From NCBI GenBank assembly GCA_919902745.1, contig CAKKRN010000199.1, positions 1 to 5,046 of the forward strand: a stretch of 5,046 bases of DNA, written 5' to 3'. The position numbers were made by a program, and so were the translations under genes. A model generated the notes under the pieces. That model was not told the DNA's origin. It made no database searches and saw nothing but the letters and a program-made list of their open reading frames with translations. This DNA is from Syntrophaceae bacterium (GTDB lineage: Bacteria; Desulfobacterota; Syntrophia; Syntrophales; UBA5619). Shown piece by piece: positions 1 to 4,333 of the stretch (within the stretch, counting starts at the first letter, position 1; every line of letters starts with the position of its first letter).

Positions 1-115
1 CGATTACCACCGCGTTGTCGCCGGCCAGAACCAGGTCGATCAGAATGATGCTCATCACGGCAACCAGGAATTCCCACGTGAACGCAATATGCCCAAGCCA
101 ACCAAAATCAATCAT
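1..115 (-). CDS. TerC/YjbE-family integral membrane protein, N-terminal part only (cut by window edge)
   Basis: Only the first 38 codons are present; the gene continues beyond position 1. The visible protein starts MIDFGWLGHIAFTWEF and runs into a hydrophobic first helix containing ILIDLVLAGDNAVVI. LxLAGDNAVVI with its acidic Asp-Asn pair is the signature of the first transmembrane helix of the TerC family (YjbE/YkoY type), which has been linked to metal-ion handling, including manganese efflux, at the cytoplasmic membrane. The ATG at 115 places the DN motif near residue 33, as usual for the family, but its ribosome site is only a G-run directly upstream. Two in-frame ATGs lie further up, at 184 (GGAGG 5 nt away) and 199 (AGGAGG only 2 nt away), and would add 23 or 28 hydrophilic residues. 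The gene follows the deacetylase stop closely on the same strand, so translation from one message is likely. The family call is firm; the start and the substrate are not. Confidence 0.85.
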   Translation of the reverse strand, partial: MIDFGWLGHIAFTWEFLVAVMSIILIDLVLAGDNAVVI

Positions 116-212
116 TTCCCCCCCTATTGACCAAGTTTTTTCCACCAGCCCATCGCAAAGGATAACGACCGATGGCCGAACCATAACCTCCTCCGCCATG
201 ACCTCCTATGGG

Positions 213-1088
213 TCAGCCGTTATAGCCGGCAGCCCCTTTGTACCAGTCCAGGATTTCACTGCCCGTCATGAAGATCACTTTATCGTGCTTTTGAATATAC
301 TCAAAAATCTTGCTGAAATAGCCAATGCGGTGGGGCACGCCGGTAATGTAGGGATGCACTGCAATGGCCATGATGCGCGCGGTTTGCCGACCTTCTTCAT
401 AGAGCGTATCAAACTGATCCCTGGATCGGTCCAAAAGCTCCGCCGAGCGATGGTGCTGCACGGCATAGATCGGGATATCATTGAGCTCCATGGTGTAGGG
501 GATCGAAAAGAGGCTGCCTTTTTTCACGTTCATCGGGTAGGGCTGATCATCATTCACCCAATCCAGGACGTATTCGATCCCCTCTTCCGCCAGGATATCC
601 GGGGTGTCAAAAGTTTCGTGCAGGCCCGGCCCCATCCAGCCGCGCGGTTTCTGTCCCGTCTTTTCCTTGATGACATCGATGGTTTTCCGGATGACGGCGC
701 GTTCATCTTGCTCCCTGGGAAGAGCCCTCTGCACAAAACCATGGCCGAAGAGTTCCCAGCGGCTCTTGAGGCAGGCGTCGACGATACGGGGATAGGTATT
801 GCAGACGGAGGCGTTCAGGCTGACCGAGGCCCTGACGCCCTGCCTGTCCAGGACATCCCTGATCCGCCAGAAGCCGACCCTGAGCCCGTACTCAAACCAG
901 CCGTAGTTGGTGATATCCGGCACGATGGTGACGCCCTGCGGCGGCGGGATGACGGTACGGGCCATCGGTTCATGGATCGGCCACTCCTCAATGTTAACAA
1001 TCACCCAGACGGCAACCCTGGCGTCTCCCGGCAGTTTCAAGGGTTTACGGTCAACGATAGGGATGTAGTCGGCGCGCGGATTGGTCAT
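213..1088 (-). CDS. Polysaccharide deacetylase-family hydrolase, PuuE-like (allantoinase-type NodB fold)
   Basis: A 291-residue protein of carbohydrate esterase family 4 fold that resembles the PuuE branch, whose known member is a metal-independent allantoinase. This fits: the usual Asp-Asp of motif 1 is replaced by NIEEW (residues 32-36), the usual HxxxH metal motif is reduced to ELFGHG (H116), RGWMGPG follows at 149-155, DWVNDDQPY at 176-184, and the C-terminal HPYITGVPHR at 245-254 matches the conserved His-Pro/Gly-x-Pro-x-Arg region of PuuE-like proteins. There is no signal peptide, so a cytoplasmic enzyme is expected. It probably hydrolyses a C-N bond in a small amide or ureide; the substrate cannot be read from sequence, and no purine-catabolism gene is near. 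The ATG at 1088 is chosen because AAGGA lies 8 nt upstream; the open frame extends to 1187 but that extension (Arg/Gly/Pro-rich) looks non-coding. Upstream is ndk; terC follows downstream. Confidence 0.88.
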   Translation of the reverse strand: MTNPRADYIPIVDRKPLKLPGDARVAVWVIVNIEEWPIHEPMARTVIPPPQGVTIVPDITNYGWFEYGLRVGFWRIRDVLDRQGVRASVSLNASVCNTYPRIVDACLKSRWELFGHGFVQRALPREQDERAVIRKTIDVIKEKTGQKPRGWMGPGLHETFDTPDILAEEGIEYVLDWVNDDQPYPMNVKKGSLFSIPYTMELNDIPIYAVQHHRSAELLDRSRDQFDTLYEEGRQTARIMAIAVHPYITGVPHRIGYFSKIFEYIQKHDKVIFMTGSEILDWYKGAAGYNG

Positions 1089-1137
1089 AAACTCATCCTT
1101 TCTCCCCCCAGGGGAAGGCTGAGACTTCGTCCGGATC

Positions 1138-1201
1138 AACCCCATCGCCCCGCCGCGGATCCCCCGGCAGGACGATTGCTTACGCATTAAAGGATGGGGT
1201 T
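1138..1201. repeat. 9-bp inverted repeat between ndk and the deacetylase gene
   Basis: AACCCCATC at 1138-1146 is exactly complementary to GATGGGGTT at 1193-1201, the latter abutting the ndk stop codon. The 46 nt between the arms are GC-rich and contain CCGCGG. No T-run follows on the minus strand, so this is not a standard intrinsic terminator. It could be a processing or mRNA-stability element between two co-transcribed genes, or chance pairing. Confidence 0.4.
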
Positions 1202-1654
1202 TTACTGCTCAAAAATCCACGGATCCACGGCGCGTCGCCAACAGACCAGTTCCTCCGGTTTGAACCACAACGCCACTTCCTTTGCGCCGTTTTCGGGGCT
1301 GTCCGAAGCGTGCGTCAGGTTGCGGCCCACCTCCAGTGCGAAGTCGTGACGGATCGTGCCCGGCGCGGCTTCCAGCGGGCGGGTGGCGCCCATCGTCTGG
1401 CGAATGGCGGCTGCCGCATTGGGGCCTTCCCAGACCATCGCCATCACCGGCGCGGAGGTGATATAGGCGATCAGGCCTTCATAAAACGGTTTGCCCTTGT
1501 GAATCCCATAATGTTCCTCAGCCAGCGCCCGGCTGACCTGCATGAATTTGGCCCCTGCGAGGAGCAGACCGCGCCGCTCCAGGCGGGCAATCACCTCACC
1601 CACGAGACAGCGCTGCACCCCGTCGGGCTTGACCAATACCAGAGAACGTTCCAC
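1202..1654 (-). CDS. ndk: Nucleoside diphosphate kinase
   Basis: Transfers the gamma phosphate from ATP to nucleoside diphosphates through a phosphohistidine, balancing the NTP and dNTP pools in the cytoplasm. The 150 residues cover the whole family fold. Visible landmarks: LVLVKPDGV with K9; HYGIHKGKPFY at 48-58 with the nucleotide-stacking region; R85 and T91 (GATRPLEA) and R102 (GTIRHDF), the phosphate-binding residues; and N112 plus the catalytic H115 in NLTHASDSPE (111-121). All active-site residues are intact. The C-terminus, ending DPWIFEQ, is slightly longer than in E. coli Ndk and is common in other phyla. The start is a GTG at 1654, supported by GGAGG 5 nt upstream. A strong promoter sits about 190 bp upstream, implying a long leader. 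The deacetylase gene follows after 112 nt and may be co-transcribed. Confidence 0.97.
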   Translation of the reverse strand: MERSLVLVKPDGVQRCLVGEVIARLERRGLLLAGAKFMQVSRALAEEHYGIHKGKPFYEGLIAYITSAPVMAMVWEGPNAAAAIRQTMGATRPLEAAPGTIRHDFALEVGRNLTHASDSPENGAKEVALWFKPEELVCWRRAVDPWIFEQ

Positions 1655-1699
1655 CTTTACCTCCCCATAAATGGATCTTCAGAACTTCAGCAAAATATG

Positions 1700-1768
1700 A
1701 CCGGAACCGAAGGGGGCGCCAACCCTGCATGTACCGCGGATCGATGGCCCGATCTGCGCCCTTCCGGT
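1700..1768 (-). promoter_or_regulatory. Foldable region in the ndk 5' leader
   Basis: Read on the minus strand, ACCGGAAGGGCGC (1768-1756) can pair fully with GCGCCC (1719-1714) and TTCCGGT (1706-1700). That is 13 base pairs interrupted only by a 7-nt CCTTCGG insertion in the 3' arm. Inside the loop, GATCG and CGATC (1754-1750 and 1743-1739) form a second 5-bp stem with a 6-nt loop. The inserted CCTTCGG could also pair, with a bulge, to CCGGAAGG of the 5' arm, so two mutually exclusive folds are possible. The block lies between the promoter and the ndk start. It matches no riboswitch or leader class I recognise. The region is GC-rich, so part of the pairing may be chance. Confidence 0.4.
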
Positions 1769-1844
1769 CCAACTGCCACGGCGCCCCGCCGCCCGGTCGT
1801 TTGCATCAGGCCATGGTTGAATGATCCACCTGAATGCGGGGGCA

Positions 1845-1873
1845 AGGATACGAAGAACCATTTTGCATGTCAA
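1845..1873 (-). promoter_or_regulatory. Sigma70-type promoter, likely for ndk
   Basis: On the minus strand a perfect TTGACA (-35, plus positions 1868-1873) is followed after exactly 17 bp by TATCCT (-10, plus positions 1845-1850, 4 of 6 consensus bases). Transcription would start near 1838 and give a leader of roughly 180 nt before the ndk GTG at 1654. It sits just downstream of the transglutaminase-like gene, so ndk would be transcribed independently of it. Confidence 0.7.
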
Positions 1874-1883
1874 CAAGTATCTG

Positions 1884-1907
1884 TTCCAAGGTGTGGCGCC
1901 TTCGGAA
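1884..1907 (-). terminator. Hairpin just after the transglutaminase-like gene, possible terminator
   Basis: Directly downstream of the stop codon, TTCC-G-AAGG (1907-1899) pairs with CCTTGGAA (1891-1884) in an 8-bp stem with one bulged G and a 7-nt loop. There is no T-run after it, so it would be at best a weak or factor-assisted terminator, or a 3'-end stabilising hairpin. It separates this gene from the ndk promoter immediately beyond. Confidence 0.35.
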
Positions 1908-1908
1908 T

Positions 1909-2607
1909 TCAAACAGGCGGCCTTCTTTCCCTCAGGGCCTCCGCCTCGAAATCCCCGGCGACGGCGGCATTCTCTTTTGTAAAATAGATGGGATAATGCT
2001 TCCGGAAGGCGGCTATGATCATGTCGTAGGGCAGATCCGAAAAAGGGCCGTGGTCATAAACATATTCCATGTGCCGGTTTCCTTTCCGGTCGAATTCGTG
2101 GAAGATCGCATCATGAATGCCGTCGAAATCAAGGGGTTTGACGCCGAACCGTTCACAGAGGGAGAGGTTGAAGGTGGGGGTGGCTTTGACCCAGCGGTCG
2201 TTCAGGAAGATTTCCGTATAGCCGTGGTGGATGAACAGGTCCGTCTTCATGATCTCTTTCAGACGTTCCGTGGTCAGGTGATTCCGGACATCGGCGAACC
2301 GGAGGCGGCTGGGAATGCCGATGGCGCGAGCGGCCGCGGCCAGCAAAATCGCCTTCCCCACGCAATAACCGGTTTTCTTGCCCAAGACCACGCTCGCCTT
2401 GAATTTGTCTTCCGCCGGGTCGATCGAATAGGGATCGTATTTGATCTGATCGCGGACGGCGTAGAAGATGCGGACCGCCTGATCGGTCTCGTTTGCGGCG
2501 TCCGCTGCGGATGTTTTCGCAAACGCGACAACCGCCGGGTGGTCGCAATCGATAAATCGGGTGGGCCGCAGATAAACGTCAAAATCCTCTGTCGTGGATG
2601 TAACCAT
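1909..2607 (-). CDS. Transglutaminase-like (papain-like fold) domain protein
   Basis: A 232-residue protein with the transglutaminase-like core. The candidate nucleophile is C82 in KKTGYCVGKAILLAAAARAIGIPSRL-type context (77-102), the usual helix that begins with Cys and is followed by a conserved GIPSR. The candidate His is H128 in HHGYTEIFLNDRWVKATPTF (127-146). The third triad position, normally Asp in a WxxxDPT-like motif, reads ATPT, with Thr143 at the aligned place. From memory, close relatives share an ATPxFN motif, so this may be a subfamily trait rather than a mutation. Bacterial members are proteases, peptide-modifying enzymes or of unknown function; the substrate is unknown. No signal peptide is visible, so it is probably cytoplasmic. 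The ATG at 2607 is preferred: AGGAG lies 9 nt upstream and homology-like sequence begins there, although the frame stays open to 2694. It appears to be a single-gene unit with a dyad upstream. Confidence 0.88.
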   Translation of the reverse strand: MVTSTTEDFDVYLRPTRFIDCDHPAVVAFAKTSAADAANETDQAVRIFYAVRDQIKYDPYSIDPAEDKFKASVVLGKKTGYCVGKAILLAAAARAIGIPSRLRFADVRNHLTTERLKEIMKTDLFIHHGYTEIFLNDRWVKATPTFNLSLCERFGVKPLDFDGIHDAIFHEFDRKGNRHMEYVYDHGPFSDLPYDMIIAAFRKHYPIYFTKENAAVAGDFEAEALRERRPPV

Positions 2608-2679
2608 AACCCAAGTCTCCTGGTTGTTTAAGGAAGGCGCCGATCTTCCCCGGGCTTCTGAAAATCCCTTGAACAATGT

Positions 2680-2703
2680 GCAGAAAATAGGCATACTTTC
2701 TGC
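2680..2703. promoter_or_regulatory. Operator-like dyad upstream of the transglutaminase-like gene
   Basis: GCAGAAA at 2680-2686 and TTTCTGC at 2697-2703 are perfect 7-bp inverted arms, and two further symmetric pairs (2688/2695 and 2689/2694) lie inside, giving 18 of 24 symmetric positions. The centre is about 84 bp upstream of the ATG at 2607. A weak promoter-like pair on the minus strand, TTGAGG (2710-2715) then TATGCC (2689-2694), overlaps it. AT-rich arms and about two helical turns in length are typical of a dimeric repressor site. No regulator gene is in view. Confidence 0.4.
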
Positions 2704-2728
2704 GCTGAATCCTCAAAAACGGGACTAC

Positions 2729-2747
2729 GCGGGATAAAATGACCCGC
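2729..2747. repeat. Small GC-armed hairpin downstream of the tRNA gene
   Basis: GCGGG (2729-2733) and CCCGC (2743-2747) flank a 9-nt AT-rich loop. On the minus strand a CCCGTTTTTG stretch follows 8 nt later, so it may act as a back-up terminator behind the tRNA terminator or shield the next promoter. The stem is short and the T-run is displaced, so the role is uncertain. Between this hairpin and the tRNA terminator, GTAGAGAC occurs twice (2769-2776, 2779-2786), one helical turn apart. Confidence 0.3.
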
Positions 2748-2790
2748 ACACGAAAAAAGGGTCGAGGCGTAGAGACTTGTAGAGACCAAC

Positions 2791-2815
2791 AAAAAGGGCC
2801 TCTCTCAGGAAGCCC
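2791..2815 (-). terminator. Intrinsic terminator of tRNA-Gln
   Basis: On the minus strand GGGCTTC (2815-2809), a 6-nt loop and GAGGCCC (2802-2796) form a 7-bp stem with one G-T wobble, followed at once by five T residues (2795-2791). It begins 8 nt past the 3' end of the tRNA and has all the parts of a Rho-independent terminator. Confidence 0.8.
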
Positions 2816-2823
2816 AGTGTTTT

Positions 2824-2897
2824 TGGCTGGGAGACGTGGATTCGAACCACGATTCACGGAGTCAGAGTCCGTTGTCCTACCATTGAACGATCCCCCA
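2824..2897 (-). tRNA. tRNA-Gln (anticodon CUG)
   Basis: The 74-nt minus-strand sequence folds into a full cloverleaf. The acceptor stem is TGGGGGA with TCTCCCA (one G-U pair), then G73 and an encoded CCA. The D arm is GTTC/GGAC with the AATGGTA loop. The anticodon stem ACGGA/TCCGT holds the loop CTCTGAC, giving anticodon CTG (plus positions 2863-2865), which reads the glutamine codon CAG. The T arm is CGTGG-TTCGAAT-CCACG. The U1-A72 first pair and G73 are classic glutaminyl-tRNA features. It is a single tRNA with its own terminator and a candidate promoter; no neighbouring integrase or duplicated tRNA end marks an integrated element. Confidence 0.97.
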
Positions 2898-2909
2898 GCA
2901 GAGGCGTAT

Positions 2910-2938
2910 CCCCCTTACCACAGGGGGAATCGATTATC
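2910..2938 (-). promoter_or_regulatory. Candidate tRNA-Gln promoter -10 and short leader hairpin
   Basis: On the minus strand GATAAT (plus positions 2933-2938) matches 5 of 6 bases of a -10 box. No good -35 is found at the expected distance, so the promoter call is weak. Near the predicted start, CCCCCT (2927-2922) and AGGGGG (2915-2910) form a perfect 6-bp stem with a 6-nt loop. This lies 12 nt before the mature tRNA 5' end and would be removed with the leader by RNase P. Confidence 0.4.
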
Positions 2939-2986
2939 AACCGAAAAAATTGGTCGACGGAGAGGAAAAATGTAGACAAGATCGGA

Positions 2987-3009
2987 CCATTTCAGATAGA
3001 TAGAAATGG
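2987..3009. repeat. 7-bp inverted repeat in the tRNA-Gln/queF divergent region
   Basis: CCATTTC (2987-2993) and GAAATGG (3003-3009) are perfect inverted arms around a 9-nt centre. It lies about 110 bp upstream of queF and about 90 bp upstream of the divergent tRNA. It could be a protein-binding site or a hairpin; there is no T-run. Elsewhere in this 220-bp gap only a weak TAAAAT -10-like box (3091-3096) for queF was found. Confidence 0.3.
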
Positions 3010-3117
3010 CTTCCCCGCGAAGATGGATGGATCGAAAGAGGAGGGAATCCGGGAGGCGTGACGTACTTTCATCTCCCAAAAGAACGATCGTAAAATCATG
3101 TAGAAGGAAGGGACCTT

Positions 3118-3534
3118 ATGCCGAAGATGACTGAAAAATCAGACCTGGAGGGGCTGACCCTGCTCGGCCGGGGAGAGGAGAAACCGGCGAAGAGGCTGGA
3201 GACCTTTCCCAACCACCACCCGGACCGGAATTATGTCGTTACGCTCCGCACCGAAGAATTCACCTGCGTCTGCCCGGCGACGGGGCAGCCCGACTTTGCC
3301 CGTCTGACCCTCCAGTACATCCCCGACCGGAAGATCGTGGAATCCAAATCGCTGAAACTTTACCTCTGGTCGTTCCGGAACCGGGGGGTCTTCCACGAAC
3401 ATGCGGCCAATGCGATCCTGGATGACCTGGTCAAGGCGCTGGCCCCCCGCTGGTGCAAGGTCACCGCCGACTTTGCGGTGCGGGGGGGGATATCCATTTC
3501 CATCGAAGCGGAGCACGGGGAGAGAAATGGCTGA
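3118..3534 (+). CDS. queF: NADPH-dependent preQ0 reductase (7-cyano-7-deazaguanine reductase), short type
   Basis: QueF reduces the nitrile of preQ0 to the aminomethyl group of preQ1, using two NADPH, in the cytoplasm; preQ1 is then inserted into the GUN anticodons of tRNA on the way to queuosine. The 138-residue length is that of the single-module (Bacillus-type) enzyme. The catalytic Cys is C52 in CVCPATGQPDFA (50-61), with the conserved Asp D59 seven residues on. The family substrate/cofactor motif ESKSLKLY is at 75-82, and H93-E94 in FHEHAANAILDDL fits the active-site His-Glu pair; the C/D/H/E spacing matches the B. subtilis enzyme. The ATG at 3118 has GGAAGGG 5 nt upstream. The gene overlaps yhhQ by 8 nt, indicating translational coupling. 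No preQ1 riboswitch could be recognised in the 220 nt upstream. Confidence 0.96.
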   Translation: MPKMTEKSDLEGLTLLGRGEEKPAKRLETFPNHHPDRNYVVTLRTEEFTCVCPATGQPDFARLTLQYIPDRKIVESKSLKLYLWSFRNRGVFHEHAANAILDDLVKALAPRWCKVTADFAVRGGISISIEAEHGERNG

Positions 3535-4225
3535 ACAGCGCTGGTTGCCCGTCATTGCCGCCGTTTTCGTGACCAGTCTTGTCGTCTCCAACATCATTGC
3601 CGTCAAGCTGATCGCCGTCGGACCGTTCTTCCTGACGGCCGCGGTTCTGATCTTTCCGGTCTCCTACATTTTCGGGGATATCCTGACCGAGGTGTATGGC
3701 TACGCGCAGGCCCGGCGGGTCATCTGGATCGGCTTCGGGTGCAACCTGATGGCGGTATTCATCTTCTATCTTTCCATCGAGTTGCCGGCCGCCCCCTTCT
3801 GGAGAACGGGCGCCTTTGAATCCGCCGCCGCCTCGCAGCAGGCTTACCAGGCGATCTTCGGGTCGACGCCGAGGATCCTGGCCGCCTCTTTTCTGGCCTA
3901 TCTGGTCGGGGAGTTTATCAATTCTTATGTGCTGGCCAAAATGAAGATCACGACCCGGGGGCGGCATCTGTGGATGCGCACGATCGGCTCTACGGTCGTC
4001 GGGCAGTGCGCGGATTCCGGGGTCTTTATTTTCCTGGCCTTTTACGGGACGGTTCCGCTTGACGCGCTGGCGAAGATGGCGGGGGCGCAGTGGTTGATGA
4101 AATCCGCCTACGAAGCGCTGGCCACCCCGCTGACCTATCTGACCGTGACTTTCCTGAAGCGCGCGGAGCGGGAAGACTTCTATGACCGACAGACGAACTT
4201 CAATCCGTTGCGATGGAGGGAATGA
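3527..4225 (+). CDS. yhhQ: Queuosine precursor (preQ0/preQ1) transporter, YhhQ/VUT family
   Basis: An inner-membrane importer of the 7-deazaguanine precursors preQ0 and preQ1 (DUF165 family; E. coli YhhQ is the studied member). The 232-residue protein shows about six hydrophobic segments, near residues 7-29, 34-52, 66-84, 115-135, 152-172 and 188-209. Family signatures are VSNIIAVKL (20-28), FPVSYIFGDILTEVYGYAQA with the acidic/aromatic run at 50-58, ARRVIW, EFINSYVLAKMK (129-140) and the polar GQCADSGVF (159-167) inside the membrane. The start is the ATG at 3527, inside the end of queF, with GGGGAG 4 nt upstream; the frame is open upstream to 3401 but that part is queF read in another frame. 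Fusion of import and reduction in one transcript suggests that preQ0 is salvaged rather than only made de novo. No queC, queD or queE is in the window. Confidence 0.95.
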   Translation: MAEQRWLPVIAAVFVTSLVVSNIIAVKLIAVGPFFLTAAVLIFPVSYIFGDILTEVYGYAQARRVIWIGFGCNLMAVFIFYLSIELPAAPFWRTGAFESAAASQQAYQAIFGSTPRILAASFLAYLVGEFINSYVLAKMKITTRGRHLWMRTIGSTVVGQCADSGVFIFLAFYGTVPLDALAKMAGAQWLMKSAYEALATPLTYLTVTFLKRAEREDFYDRQTNFNPLRWRE

Positions 4226-4275
4226 CGTTCTTGTCAGCGGATAAGACAAAGGCCTGGAAATCATCGCTAACTTTC

Positions 4276-4302
4276 CTGACAGGTCTGTTCAGATCATTTA
4301 AT
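4276..4302 (+). promoter_or_regulatory. Candidate promoter for the strictosidine-synthase-like gene
   Basis: CTGACA (4276-4281, 5 of 6 consensus) and TTTAAT (4297-4302, 5 of 6) are spaced 15 bp apart, shorter than the preferred 17. The site lies in the 108-bp gap after yhhQ and about 30 bp before the ATG at 4334. The gap also holds a weak TTGTC/GACAA stem just after the yhhQ stop without a T-run. If the promoter is real, the downstream gene is not strictly part of the queF-yhhQ operon. Confidence 0.35.
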
Positions 4303-4333
4303 TTGAAAACATTGCTGCAAAGGAGGAGGGATT

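Noticed and set aside
15..1190. Long plus-strand open frame (391 codons) opposite the deacetylase gene
   Set aside because: It is antisense to a protein with clear family motifs; its translation is Arg/Pro/Asp-rich with no recognisable domain and no ribosome site.
1687..1806. 39-codon minus-strand frame in the ndk leader
   Set aside because: Considered as a leader peptide, but it has no ribosome site, and its Gly/Arg/Pro-rich sequence shows no regulatory codon run.
1679..1912. Minus-strand 77-codon frame upstream of ndk
   Set aside because: It overlaps the ndk promoter and the transglutaminase-like stop, and has no ribosome site or recognisable sequence.
1834..2631. Plus-strand open frame of 265 codons opposite the transglutaminase-like gene
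   Set aside because: Shadow of a motif-bearing minus-strand gene; no recognisable domain and no convincing start signal.
2824..2897. tRNA-Gln as an integration site of a mobile element
   Set aside because: No integrase, no duplicated tRNA 3' end and no phage-like gene on either side; the neighbours are ordinary chromosomal genes.
2898..3117. preQ1 riboswitch upstream of queF
   Set aside because: No C-rich loop/A-rich tail pattern of preQ1-I, and nothing resembling the other classes, was recognised by eye. A covariance-model search would be decisive.
2824..4225. Functional link between tRNA-Gln and the queuosine genes
   Set aside because: Queuosine is placed in GUN anticodons (Asp, Asn, His, Tyr), not in CUG, so the adjacency is most likely coincidental.
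3461..4264. Minus-strand open frame opposite queF and yhhQ
   Set aside because: Antisense to two confidently identified genes; the Gly/Arg/Asp-rich, low-complexity translation is typical of a reversed membrane-protein gene.
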